The notes: generated by a model from the sequence alone, not told the origin. Positions 53,398 through 61,836 are shown, counted from the first letter of the stretch. The stretch: 64,000 nucleotides of DNA from Gemmatimonadota bacterium (GCA_022563595.1 JADFNB010000011.1:1-64000); one strand, 5' to 3'. Numbers and translations are program-made.

Positions 53398-54386
53398 GCG
53401 ACCCGACCCTGCTCCGGGTGGAGAACCTGGTGAAACACTTCTCCGTGGACCGCGGGATGTTCCGGCGGCCGGCGACCCTGCGGGCCGTCGACGGGGTGTC
53501 GATCGCCGTCGGTCGCGGGGAAACAGTGGGACTCGTCGGAGAGAGCGGCTCGGGCAAAAGCACGCTGGGCCGGTGCATCGTCCGACTCATCGAACCGGAC
53601 AGCGGGCGGATCATCTTCGACGGGATCGACGTACTTGGTCTCCGCGGCCGCGCGCTGCGTGCCTTCCGACGCCGGATACAGATCGTCTTCCAGGATCCCT
53701 ACGGCTCGCTCAACCCCCGCATGCGGATCGGTCCCGCGGTCCGGGAGCCGATCGAGATCCACCGGCTCGCGCCCCGTGCCGCGGCGGACGAGCGTGTGGC
53801 CCAGCTGCTTCAGGAGGTTGGGCTCGATCCGTCATACGCCCGGCGATACCCTCACGAACTCTCGGGCGGCCAGCGACAACGGGTGGGCATCGCGCGCGCC
53901 CTCGCCGCCGAACCCGAGCTGCTCGTCCTCGATGAGCCGGTCTCGGCGCTCGACGTATCGGTCCAGGCGCAGGTCCTTCACCTCCTGCGCAGCCTTCAGG
54001 AACGGCGCGGACTCACGTACCTCTTCATCGCGCACGATCTCGCCGTCGTGCGGCAGATGGCGGCGCGTGTGGTCGTCATGTACCTGGGAAAGATCGTGGA
54101 GGAGGCGCCGGCCCGCGCGATCTACACGGACCCGCGGCATCCCTACACCAGCTCGCTCCTGTCGGCGGTCCCGCGTCCCGACCCGACGGCGCCGGGCAGG
54201 CGCATCGTGCTAACCGGCGATCCGCCGAGCCCGGTGACCCGCCCGTCGGGATGCGTGTTCCACCCGCGGTGTCCCCATCCCCTGAAAGACGACCGCTGTC
54301 GGACCGAAGTACCCGCGCTGCGGAAGGTCGGTGGATCGCAGACAGCGTGTCACTACGCCGCGGAAATGGATGGGATCGGCGTGTGA
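53394..54386 (+). CDS. dppF: Peptide ABC transporter ATPase (DppF type)
   Basis: ATPase of 330 residues. Walker A GESGSGKSTLG, Q-loop FQDPYGSLNPRM, signature LSGGQRQRVGIARA, Walker B LLVLDEPVSALD and the Dpp/Opp tail HPYTSSLLSAVP with CVFHPRCPHP. Closes the coupled dppBCDF set. No substrate-binding protein gene follows within the window, so specificity cannot be inferred; peptide is likely but nickel relatives exist. Confidence 0.95.
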   Translation: MSDPTLLRVENLVKHFSVDRGMFRRPATLRAVDGVSIAVGRGETVGLVGESGSGKSTLGRCIVRLIEPDSGRIIFDGIDVLGLRGRALRAFRRRIQIVFQDPYGSLNPRMRIGPAVREPIEIHRLAPRAAADERVAQLLQEVGLDPSYARRYPHELSGGQRQRVGIARALAAEPELLVLDEPVSALDVSVQAQVLHLLRSLQERRGLTYLFIAHDLAVVRQMAARVVVMYLGKIVEEAPARAIYTDPRHPYTSSLLSAVPRPDPTAPGRRIVLTGDPPSPVTRPSGCVFHPRCPHPLKDDRCRTEVPALRKVGGSQTACHYAAEMDGIGV

Positions 54387-54399
54387 TGGACTATCGCGG

Positions 54400-54807
54400 T
54401 CAATCGAACAGATCGCTCTGACCGGCGAGGCTCTCTGCGCCTTCCGGCTCCCCGGCGGAGCGGAGCCGCCGCACCCACATATCCACGTCTAAATGCGCCT
54501 CGGTGGCGAGCATACGGCGCAGCACATCGGGCACGTCGCTGAGGTCGTCGGCGATATCGGACAGCATCTCGCGCACTTCCTGAATCTTGAACGCCTCGTC
54601 CGAAGCTATCGCCATGTCCTGTAGGATGGCGTGCTGGCTCCGCGACGCGGTGATCGGTTGCTCGAGCGTCGCCGTATAGACATCGGTGCGTCGTCCGGGA
54701 CCGCGGTCCTGGTCAATCGGCATCAGGCCGACTATGGCATCCGACCTCCAGTACTTGCCATACCCGAGATGCACCATCCGATCCGGTTTCACGTCCATGG
54801 CGCTCAC
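54400..54807 (-). CDS. RemA-like (DUF370-like) protein with acidic tail
   Basis: A 135-residue protein. The first 65 residues (VHLGYGKYWRSDAIVGLMP, then GRRTDVYTATLEQP and ASRSQHAIL) follow the RemA/DUF370 pattern: LxxGxG opening, IVxxxP, GRRT and a Ser-X-IL end. RemA is a ring-forming DNA-binding activator of biofilm genes in Bacillus. The extra C-terminal part is acidic and helical (EVREMLSDIADDL). Start GTG 54807 overlaps the upstream stop (GTGA), or ATG 54798. Assignment by eye. Confidence 0.6.
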   Translation of the reverse strand: MSAMDVKPDRMVHLGYGKYWRSDAIVGLMPIDQDRGPGRRTDVYTATLEQPITASRSQHAILQDMAIASDEAFKIQEVREMLSDIADDLSDVPDVLRRMLATEAHLDVDMWVRRLRSAGEPEGAESLAGQSDLFD

Positions 54808-55331
54808 TTGCCCATCCGTTTCTTGAGTTCTCGCAACTGGATGTCGGATGCCGCTTCCCGGGCAGCCCGATCGAGTGCCTCCCCGAGCCGCGCTCCCTCC
54901 AAGTCCGGGATCGCCTCCGGCGAGACGGAGAGCTCCCCGACGCCGCCGCGCCGTTCCAATTCCTTGAGCTGCCCCACCATTTCCTCGACTTCACGGTCGG
55001 CCAGTGCGAGTTCCGCCTGCTGTGCCGCGAGCTTCTGCTCGAGCACGGCGAGACGCTCGGCGTGCTTTGTCGCGAACCGCTGCGCTACCTGGACCGTCTC
55101 CTCGTCTTCGATCCCGGCCGCCAGCCGACGGCGACGCCGGGCATCCTCCAGATGCCGCTGCTCCACCGCGATCTCGCGCTCCATCTTGGCGACATCTTCG
55201 CGCATCTTGGCTACCGCAGCGCGTCCTTCGACCGCCGCGTGATGCATCTGCGCCTTGAGATCGTGCCAGTCGGGCGGCGGCATCGCCGCATCGAGCGCAG
55301 CGTTGACCGCCGCCCGGAGCCGTTCAAACAC
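54804..55331 (-). CDS. Coiled-coil protein, unknown function
   Basis: A 175-residue, highly charged, almost entirely helical protein (MREDVAKMEREIAVEQRHLED, LAVLEQKLAAQQAELALAD). It resembles PspA/IM30-like coiled coils in style, but the diagnostic N-terminal amphipathic helix is weak. No hydrophobic segment. It shares GTGA with the RemA-like gene downstream, so the two are made together, and it directly follows the FmdB-type gene. Confidence 0.7.
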   Translation of the reverse strand: MFERLRAAVNAALDAAMPPPDWHDLKAQMHHAAVEGRAAVAKMREDVAKMEREIAVEQRHLEDARRRRRLAAGIEDEETVQVAQRFATKHAERLAVLEQKLAAQQAELALADREVEEMVGQLKELERRGGVGELSVSPEAIPDLEGARLGEALDRAAREAASDIQLRELKKRMGK

Positions 55332-55499
55332 CTAGCTCTTCTTCCCCGTCTTCGGGTAGAACCCCGAGAAGACCCGTGAGACCCTCTTGGACCGGCACTT
55401 GGGGCACGCCGGCTTCCGGTGCTGCTCGTGCGCCGATATGGACTCTACGCGCTTGAACCGGTGCCTGCAGTTGTCACAGAAGTATTGGTAGGTTGGCAT
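55332..55499 (-). CDS. FmdB-type zinc ribbon protein
   Basis: A 55-residue regulatory-type zinc ribbon: MPTYQYFCDNC, then ACPKCRSKRVSRVFSGF. Two CxxC pairs form the metal site; such FmdB-domain proteins are small and of uncertain role. GAGG six bases before ATG 55499 sets the start; the longer upstream frame is not protein-like. First gene of a three-gene minus-strand set with the coiled-coil and RemA-like proteins. Confidence 0.85.
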   Translation of the reverse strand: MPTYQYFCDNCRHRFKRVESISAHEQHRKPACPKCRSKRVSRVFSGFYPKTGKKS

Positions 55500-55675
55500 C
55501 GTCATCCTCGGCTGACGCAGGTAATGGAAAAACGATATTCCGGACTCCGAACAGAAGCAACCTGTCTCCTTGACCCGCTCCGGTCCAGCGCCCTCCATAT
55601 CCCAATAGCCGGGAAGCGTGTCCCGCCAGTCCAGAGGGGAGGCCGGGAAGGACAAAAGGCGGTAGAATTCGTCCC

Positions 55676-56167
55676 ATGAGACGCATTTTAGTCCTGGTTC
55701 TGTCAGTCGCGGCATGCAGCGGTAGCCGGAACTCCGAGAACACGGCGATCTGCGGCTTCAACATGATAGCCGTGGGCAACGTCGTGCTGGATCAGTTCCA
55801 AGTCGGCAGCACCGTGCTCAATGAGGCCCCGGAAGCCCTCAAGAGCGGCGTCGTTCCCACGCGCGTGGTCGGATATGGGACGGCGCGGGCACTCGCGGCA
55901 CAGGGACCCGACGGAGTGGCGCTCGGATACGAGGGTGAGGGATTCCCCGCCCGGCCCGGATTCGCGTTGGCTCTGGTGGATGACTCGTCCCAGGTGCTCC
56001 GCGGGGTGCTGGTATTCGAGAGCGACGGACCGGCGGATTACCCGCAGCTCGGGACGATCTCCGGTGCCTCGGGCATGCTGCCGCTCTACGGGATGCGGAT
56101 CCGCTGGGACGCGGTGAGCAATGAGCGGTGCCCGCTGTTCGCGGACATCACCGAGACGACCCCGTAG
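55676..56167 (+). CDS. Small lipoprotein, unknown function
   Basis: A 163-residue product with lipobox V-A-A-C (MRRILVLVLSVAACSG), so probably lipid-anchored outside the inner membrane. The mature region is mostly beta-like (GVALGYEGEGF, GFALALVDD) with two more cysteines (ICGF, ERCPLF) that could form a disulfide. No family recognised. Convergent with the hypothetical gene at 56184. Confidence 0.75.
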   Translation: MRRILVLVLSVAACSGSRNSENTAICGFNMIAVGNVVLDQFQVGSTVLNEAPEALKSGVVPTRVVGYGTARALAAQGPDGVALGYEGEGFPARPGFALALVDDSSQVLRGVLVFESDGPADYPQLGTISGASGMLPLYGMRIRWDAVSNERCPLFADITETTP

Positions 56168-56183
56168 CAGCCCGCCCGGAGTG

Positions 56184-56924
56184 CTAGAAGAGCGGCCCCC
56201 CAGCCGACGGGTAGCGGAACTCGTCGGCGACCTGTCGCATCAGGCGCTCGGGCGAGGAGAAGTCGCGGAAGAACGCCTGATCGGAGAGGCGGTTAAGCGC
56301 GACCCGGATCTCTGCGAAGCGGTCGGCGACCTGCGCGTAGACGTCCGCGACATCGAATTCCTGCGCGTACCGGTCGTCGGAGGCCAAGCGAAACCCGCGG
56401 GCACCAATCGTATCATAGTACTCGAAACCCGGCCCGCAGCGCCGGGCGCGGCGCGTGGTGATGTAGTCTGGGAAGACGCCGGCGAGCCAGAGACTGAAGT
56501 TCCCGAGGTGTACCCGAAGCAGGAAGCGGCGCTGGCCCGGGGCCGCCTCGGCCGCCGCCAGGATATCGGCCAGGTACCGGTACTGCTCGTCGTCGTGCGT
56601 AGCGATCCGCCACGCCCGATCCCGCAGCGCGAATTCGTAGAGCAGCGCACCGAGGTAATCGGACAGGCGCGCATCATCGATGCCGGCATGAAGTAGAGCG
56701 TGGCGTACGGCCACGTAGATATACAGGGTCGCCGAAGGCGCGGCCAAACCCTGCGCGTGCTGCAGGAGTCCCGGCAAATCCTCGTCGTCGAGGAGCGCGT
56801 CGAGACCCCGGACGGCCACAACGTTCTCGTACCGCTGGCGCCGCGAGCGGTCGTTTCCGACCAGCAGCAGTACCGTTGCGCGATCGGCCGCGGTGAGTCG
56901 TTGACGTAGATTGGGGAGGATCAT
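56184..56924 (-). CDS. Uncharacterised soluble protein (246 aa)
   Basis: Predicted cytoplasmic, mostly helical, rich in Ala/Arg/Leu, with no signal peptide or membrane helix. Segments ATLYIYVAVRHALLHAG, LSDYLGALLYEF and HLGNFSLWLAGVFPDY suggest a folded helical domain. No catalytic motif. GGAGG seven bases before the ATG is excellent. Its start codon occupies the same CATG as the divergent histidine kinase, so the two genes share promoter space inside each other. Function unknown. Confidence 0.82.
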   Translation of the reverse strand: MILPNLRQRLTAADRATVLLLVGNDRSRRQRYENVVAVRGLDALLDDEDLPGLLQHAQGLAAPSATLYIYVAVRHALLHAGIDDARLSDYLGALLYEFALRDRAWRIATHDDEQYRYLADILAAAEAAPGQRRFLLRVHLGNFSLWLAGVFPDYITTRRARRCGPGFEYYDTIGARGFRLASDDRYAQEFDVADVYAQVADRFAEIRVALNRLSDQAFFRDFSSPERLMRQVADEFRYPSAGGPLF

Positions 56925-56925
56925 G
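56922..56925. promoter_or_regulatory. Shared CATG: divergent start codons overlap
   Basis: The palindrome CATG supplies ATG to the histidine kinase on plus (56923) and to the 246-residue protein on minus (56924). GGAGG on each strand lies inside the other gene's first codons, so 5' regions must be encoded within the opposite coding sequence. Confidence 0.7.
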
Positions 56926-58872
56926 TCTCAACCTCCGACATCGGGTCATACCCCGGAAAAGAGACCGCGCTCCTCGCATCCGACGGCGCTCACGACACTC
57001 GGCCGTGATCTCATCGGTCCACATGGGCCGCAGGCGATCGTCGAGCGCGTCGCCGAAACGCTGCGGCAGTGCCTGGCGCCGGATCGGATGCTGCTGATCC
57101 TTTTCGACGAGGCGGGCGAAAGAACGGTGGCGATCGCCCACGGGGAGCCCCAGCCTCGGGCCAACCACCCGCTCATCGACCTCGCCCTGCACGAGGGCCC
57201 GACACTCCTATCTACAGGGGTTGGCAAGGAACTCGCCGTGCGCGGCGTCACGCTCTCGGATCCGCCGGGATCATGGCTCGGCGCGCCCTTGGCCGGATCC
57301 GTCCCGTTGGGCGCGGTCTCGGTCGGCTGCGCCACGCCGGGCCGGTACGTGGCAGACGACCTCAATCTGTTCTCAGCCGTAATCTCGCAGGCCACCATGG
57401 CCCTCGAGAACGCGCGGCTCTTCGCCCGGCTGTCGAGCGGAAAGCGGGAATGGGAGCAGACGGTCGACGCCATCCATCAGGCAATCTGCGTGGTCGATCG
57501 CAGCGGCGCCGTGCGCAGGGCCAACCGCGCGTTCGGCACCCTCGCCGACAGGCCGCTGACCGACCTGCTGGGCACACAGTGCATCGCCCTAATCCCTCCA
57601 ACGTGGGCTGAAGCAGTAGAACGAATGCTCACCAGTCCCGGAGCGGCCAAGAGCTGCGAATTGCGGGCGGGCAATCGCCAGTTCGTGCTGACGGCCCTGC
57701 CGCTCGGCGATGCGGGCGCGGGTGACGCGTTGCTCATTTTCGACGACCACACGGAGCGCCGCCGGCTCCAGGATCAGCTCATCCAGTCCGAGAAGATGTC
57801 GGCCATCGGACAACTCATCACCGGCGTAGCGCACGACCTGAACAACCCACTCGCCTCGGTCATTGGGTTCGCCGACTATCTGGTGGAAGGAAAGAAGGCC
57901 CCGCCGGAACTGATCGAACCGCTCCGCGCCATTCAGCAGGAAGCGGAACGGGCGGCGAACATCGTCAAGAACCTGCTGAACTTCGCGCGCAAGCAGGAAC
58001 ATCGGCAGCATATCCTATCGATCGAGCAGATCCTGAAGTCGACCCTCCTCCTGTTGAACAACCAGCTGATGGCGAGCAAGGTGGAGGCCGAACTGGTCAT
58101 AGCGCCTGACCTGCCTCCCGTAGATGTAAACGCAAACCAGATCCAGCAGGTTTTCGTGAACCTGGTTGCCAACGCGGCCCACGCGATCGAGAGTGGCGGG
58201 ACCGGCGGGCACATCATCGTCAGAGCCGTCCCGTGGCTCGACGGTGTCGCCGTCACGATCGAGGACGATGGTCCCGGTATCCCGCACGACCTCACCGAGA
58301 AGGTGTTCGAGCCGTTCTTCACCACGAAGCCGGAAGGCGAGGGAACCGGCCTGGGCCTTTCGATCTGCCAGGGCATCGTGAAGGAGCACGGCGGCCGGAT
58401 CACCCTGACATCCGGCGCACAACGTGGAGCCACCTTCCGGGTGGAGCTGCCGGCCGGTGCGGCGCCCGTTCCGAAACCGGCCGACACCCCGTTTGAATAC
58501 GGGAGCCTACGCATTCTGGTGATCGACGACGAGCCCCATATCCAGCACTATATGCGCGCCACGCTGGAAGCATGGGGTCACACGGTCGCCATCGCGTCCG
58601 ACGGCGCCGAGGGTTTGACCATGGCCACCGGGGGAGCGTTCGACGTCATCATCACCGATCTCCGCATGCCCGAGCTGGGGGGGCGCGAGATGTACGACGC
58701 GCTGTGCCGGGACCACCCCGAGATCGCCAAGCGCGTCGTGTTCAGCACCGGCGACACCGTGCGGGGTGATACGCTCTCCTTCCTGGAAGGGCTCGGACGG
58801 CCGCACCTCCGCAAGCCGTTTGCCCTCGCGGAGCTGCGGGCGGTGCTCGCAGCGACGGCGGGGAACAGCTGA
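56923..58872 (+). CDS. Soluble hybrid sensor histidine kinase (GAF-PAS-HisKA-HATPase-REC)
   Basis: Cytoplasmic two-component hybrid kinase, 649 residues and no membrane helix. A GAF domain (about 35-175) precedes a PAS-like domain (about 180-285). The H-box GVAHDLNNPLASVIGF (His about 310) is followed by the N-box NQIQQVFVNLVANAAHAI, G1 DDGPGIP and G2 GTGLGLSICQG. A C-terminal receiver has RILVIDDEPH, phospho-Asp in ITDLRMPE and a Lys in RKPF. GGGGAGG lies just before ATG 56923. Its stop overlaps the apparent CTG start of a glycosyltransferase, so it may control polysaccharide synthesis. Confidence 0.92.
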   Translation: MSQPPTSGHTPEKRPRSSHPTALTTLGRDLIGPHGPQAIVERVAETLRQCLAPDRMLLILFDEAGERTVAIAHGEPQPRANHPLIDLALHEGPTLLSTGVGKELAVRGVTLSDPPGSWLGAPLAGSVPLGAVSVGCATPGRYVADDLNLFSAVISQATMALENARLFARLSSGKREWEQTVDAIHQAICVVDRSGAVRRANRAFGTLADRPLTDLLGTQCIALIPPTWAEAVERMLTSPGAAKSCELRAGNRQFVLTALPLGDAGAGDALLIFDDHTERRRLQDQLIQSEKMSAIGQLITGVAHDLNNPLASVIGFADYLVEGKKAPPELIEPLRAIQQEAERAANIVKNLLNFARKQEHRQHILSIEQILKSTLLLLNNQLMASKVEAELVIAPDLPPVDVNANQIQQVFVNLVANAAHAIESGGTGGHIIVRAVPWLDGVAVTIEDDGPGIPHDLTEKVFEPFFTTKPEGEGTGLGLSICQGIVKEHGGRITLTSGAQRGATFRVELPAGAAPVPKPADTPFEYGSLRILVIDDEPHIQHYMRATLEAWGHTVAIASDGAEGLTMATGGAFDVIITDLRMPELGGREMYDALCRDHPEIAKRVVFSTGDTVRGDTLSFLEGLGRPHLRKPFALAELRAVLAATAGNS

Positions 58873-59981
58873 CTACAGCCGCCCTCGCGCGGGGTCACAG
58901 CGTCGTCCTGGCGGACGCCACTCGAGCGTGGCGTGGCGGCCAACGTCAGGTGGCGCTCCTGGCACGCGGTCTCGCCAACCGCGGGATCGGCGTTCATGTC
59001 TGGACGCCGCGGGATTCCGCTCTCGCTCGGGTCACCGCCCGGGACGGCCTGCCCACGACCGGTCCTCGGCATGTTCGCTCAGACATCTCAGTCCCCGCCG
59101 CATGGCATCTCCTGGCCACGGCTCGACGGTGCGGTGCGACCGTTGTACACGCGCACGACGCCCGCGCCCACGCGGTGGCGCGCCAAGCACAGCTGATGGG
59201 GCTCGCGGCACCGGTCGTGGTGACCCGACGTGTAACCCGAGTGCCTCTCGGACGGTGGAAATACCGGAGCGGCGTGACCCGTTACATTGCGATCTCGGCA
59301 GCGGTGCGTCGCGCGCTCGAGGCGGCAGGCATCCCGGGCACGCATGTCGATGTGGTGCCCAGTGCGGTCCCACCGCCGGCGCCGGCTGAAGTAGGGGCTG
59401 CGCGCGGGCCGCTGGGGCTGGCCCCTCACGAATCGCTCCTGGTCGCCGTAACCGCACTCACGCCGGAGAAAGGGGTAGAGACCCTGGTAGAGACGGCGGC
59501 GACGCTGGCCGCCCGGGGAATCCGCTGCCGGCTGGTCATCGCCGGGGAGGGGCCGCTGCGACGGCGGTTGGAAGCCCGCGCGCGGGCGCTGCGTGCTCCG
59601 GTCCGCTTCATCGGCCAGGCGGCCGATCCCGGGCCGCTGCTCAGGGCGGCGGATCTCATGGTCCACGCCCCCTGGACGGAAGGTCTGGGTACCGCCGTAC
59701 TCGACGCGCTCGCGCGTGGCTTGCCGATCGTCGCCACATGGGTCGGGGGCATTCCGGAGATGGTGACCGCCGGCGTGGGCAGCTTGGTACCGCCCGGCAA
59801 CGTGGAGGCGCTGGCGGACGCAGTGGTCGGGTGGCTCGATCGGCCCGAGCGGATCGAGGCCGCGCGCCGCGCGGGCCCGAGGATCGCGGCGAGATTCAGT
59901 ATCGGGAGGATGGTGGAGGGTACCTTGAAGACCTACGCGACAGCCGTCGCCGCGACGGCATACGCACCAGAGGGTTCATGA
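58869..59981 (+). CDS. GT4-family glycosyltransferase
   Basis: GT-B glycosyltransferase of about 370 residues. The opening DATRAWRGGQRQVALLARGLA is the acceptor-side loop of GT4 enzymes. The C-terminal donor half shows ALTPEKGVETLVE, RLVIAGEGPLRRRLE, VRFIGQAADP and the EX7E-type end (HAPWTEGLGTAVLDALARGLP). The conserved opening lies before the first conventional start (GTG 58950), and no ATG, GTG or TTG exists above it, so CTG 58869 within the kinase stop (CTGA) is the best start. Transfers a sugar from a nucleotide donor; product unknown. Confidence 0.88.
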   Translation: MTTAALARGHSVVLADATRAWRGGQRQVALLARGLANRGIGVHVWTPRDSALARVTARDGLPTTGPRHVRSDISVPAAWHLLATARRCGATVVHAHDARAHAVARQAQLMGLAAPVVVTRRVTRVPLGRWKYRSGVTRYIAISAAVRRALEAAGIPGTHVDVVPSAVPPPAPAEVGAARGPLGLAPHESLLVAVTALTPEKGVETLVETAATLAARGIRCRLVIAGEGPLRRRLEARARALRAPVRFIGQAADPGPLLRAADLMVHAPWTEGLGTAVLDALARGLPIVATWVGGIPEMVTAGVGSLVPPGNVEALADAVVGWLDRPERIEAARRAGPRIAARFSIGRMVEGTLKTYATAVAATAYAPEGS

Positions 59982-60757
59982 TCTACGTCTGCGTTACGGC
60001 GAAGGACAATGCTACGACCATCGGGCTGGTGCTCTGGAAGGTGCGGCAGGTGTTCACCGAGTTCCCCCGCGAGTACCAACTGCTTGTGGCCGACGATGGG
60101 TCGACCGACGCGACAGCCGAGGTGTTGGAGCGCTACCAGCACGTCCTGCCGATGACGGTCTTTCGGCGGGACGGACCACGCGGCTACGCGGCTTCAGTCG
60201 AGACACTGCTGCGGGCGGCCCTCGAGCGGAGCGACCGGCCGAAGCGGGATTCCGCCATCCTTGTTCCACCCGATTTCGCGATCTCGCCCGACGCCATCCC
60301 GGCCCTGGTCAGGCGGCTCGAATCCGGGGCCGATGTGGTGATAGCGGAATCGCTCGACGGCAACGAACCGTTCGGGCTGCGCCTGCTGCGCCGCAGCACG
60401 CCCTGGCTCCTGCGGCCCGGTGTTCGCGTGCCGGGTGTACGAGACCTCACGTCGGGCTTCCTCGCCCTGCGTCTCGTGACGCTCAAGCTGGCTCTCCGGG
60501 ACCGGGCCGGCGCCCTGCTCGAGTCCGACGGCATCTGCGCGCGCGCGGAGCTGGTAGCGCGGGCCGCCGCGGAGGCCCGCCAGATTGCCGTGGTGTCGGT
60601 TCCGTCACGGCCGGCGGCGGGTTCCCGCACGGAGACAAGTGCGCTCGCACTGGCGCTGCAACTGTTCCGCACGGGGCGCCGGCTCCGAATCCGCGCTCCG
60701 GGCGGGGGCGGCCCCGGCATCGGAGCGAAACTGCCCGGCGAACAGGCAACCTCATGA
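59978..60757 (+). CDS. GT2-family glycosyltransferase
   Basis: GT-A type glycosyltransferase of 259 residues. YVCVTAKDNATTI opens the domain, VADDGSTDAT is the nucleotide-sugar motif, and VPPDFAISPDAI occupies the place of the DxD region but lacks a clean DxD. No C-terminal membrane helices as in dolichol-type enzymes. ATG overlaps the GT4 stop (ATGA), so these two act in one pathway, perhaps for a surface glycan. Confidence 0.87.
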   Translation: MIYVCVTAKDNATTIGLVLWKVRQVFTEFPREYQLLVADDGSTDATAEVLERYQHVLPMTVFRRDGPRGYAASVETLLRAALERSDRPKRDSAILVPPDFAISPDAIPALVRRLESGADVVIAESLDGNEPFGLRLLRRSTPWLLRPGVRVPGVRDLTSGFLALRLVTLKLALRDRAGALLESDGICARAELVARAAAEARQIAVVSVPSRPAAGSRTETSALALALQLFRTGRRLRIRAPGGGGPGIGAKLPGEQATS

Positions 60758-61515
60758 AGCGGCTGCTCTACGCCGCCGTGACGCTCTGCGCGCTCTCATC
60801 GGTCACGAGAGCGCAGGACGGGGTCCCGAGCGCGCCGGACCCGACCCAATGGGTCGGTGAGCGGTTGGAGTACGATGCCAAGTTCGGGTTCATCAACATC
60901 GGGAGCGCCGCGTTGATCGTCGTGGGCATCGACACGATCAGGGACGCCCCCTCACTTCACATCCGTTTCGTCATCGACGGCGGCAACTTTCTCTATCGAC
61001 TGCACAACGAGTGGGACTCGTGGATCGGGCTCCACGACTTCGCGTCGCGACGGTTCATCCAGAATCACGACGAAGGTGGCAGGCGGTACCGGAATGCCTA
61101 CGAGATCTTCCCCGACTCGGGGTACTACCGCCGCGAAGGAGTCGACACCATAGCACCGACATCGGTGCAACCACTGGACGACGCGGCGTTCTTCTACTTC
61201 GTGCGTACCGTCGAGCTGGAGCCGGGAGAGCGCTACGAGTTCAACCGATACTTCAAGCCCGACCGGAATCCGGTGATCTTGGAGGTGATCGGACGCGACA
61301 CGATCGACGTACCCGCCGGCACGTTCAACTGCATCGTAGTACGACCGATCATCAAGGGCGGTGGGATCTTCAGGGAAGGAGCGGAAGGCAGACTCTGGAT
61401 ATCGGACGACGACCGGCGCATCGTAGTGCAGATCAAGAGCAAGTTCTTCTTCGGCCACCTCACATTCCGGCTGAGGAAGCTCGAACCGGGAGGCGCGCCG
61501 ACCGAGGTCCCCTAG
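60754..61515 (+). CDS. Exported DUF3108-family protein
   Basis: A 253-residue protein with a signal peptide (LLYAAVTLCALSSVTRAQD). DUF3108 pattern: VGERLEYDAKFGFINIGSA near the mature start, FYFVRTVELEPGE, VPAGTFNCIVVRP and a C-terminal EGRLWISDDDRR. Such proteins are periplasmic lipocalin-like or beta-barrel-like with no known activity. Coupled (ATGA) to the glycosyltransferases, suggesting a role in envelope glycan handling. Confidence 0.88.
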   Translation: MKRLLYAAVTLCALSSVTRAQDGVPSAPDPTQWVGERLEYDAKFGFINIGSAALIVVGIDTIRDAPSLHIRFVIDGGNFLYRLHNEWDSWIGLHDFASRRFIQNHDEGGRRYRNAYEIFPDSGYYRREGVDTIAPTSVQPLDDAAFFYFVRTVELEPGERYEFNRYFKPDRNPVILEVIGRDTIDVPAGTFNCIVVRPIIKGGGIFREGAEGRLWISDDDRRIVVQIKSKFFFGHLTFRLRKLEPGGAPTEVP

Positions 61516-61543
61516 TGGCCCCAGCAGTGTTGCCCTCCTTGCT

Positions 61544-61765
61544 CTACGCGGCGGTCGGCGGCTGTTTCCCTTTGATCGTTTCTTTTACTCGGCGCGCCGT
61601 GCCCGGGCTGATAATTTTGAGCACCAGATAGAACACGAAGCCGATTGCAGCGAGCCATAGCAGTGAGACAAGCAGACTGACGGCGAAGCCAATCAGCCCA
61701 AACACGAGTTTCAGCGCGAAGAAGCCAATGACGGCCAGTATCGCATATCCAGTCAGCGTGCGCAT
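61544..61765 (-). CDS. Small membrane protein, unknown function
   Basis: A 73-residue protein with two long hydrophobic segments (GYAILAVIGFFALKLVFGLI and SLLWLAAIGFVFYLVLKII) and a basic tail ending KGKQPPTAA. GGAGGG before the ATG is a good ribosome binding site. A promoter-like pair lies upstream. No family recognised. Confidence 0.8.
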   Translation of the reverse strand: MRTLTGYAILAVIGFFALKLVFGLIGFAVSLLVSLLWLAAIGFVFYLVLKIISPGTARRVKETIKGKQPPTAA

Positions 61766-61807
61766 CTCGAGATCCCTCCGGAATCATCACGTACGTAATA
61801 TCATACG

Positions 61808-61836
61808 ATTGTACGGCGACCGGGGTTTCAAAACAA
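61808..61836 (-). promoter_or_regulatory. Sigma70-like promoter for the small membrane gene
   Basis: On the minus strand TTGTTT (61836-61831) and TACAAT (61813-61808) are separated by 17 bases. Transcription would start near 61800, about 35 bases before the ATG at 61765. It overlaps the upstream region of thiO on the other strand. Confidence 0.5.
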
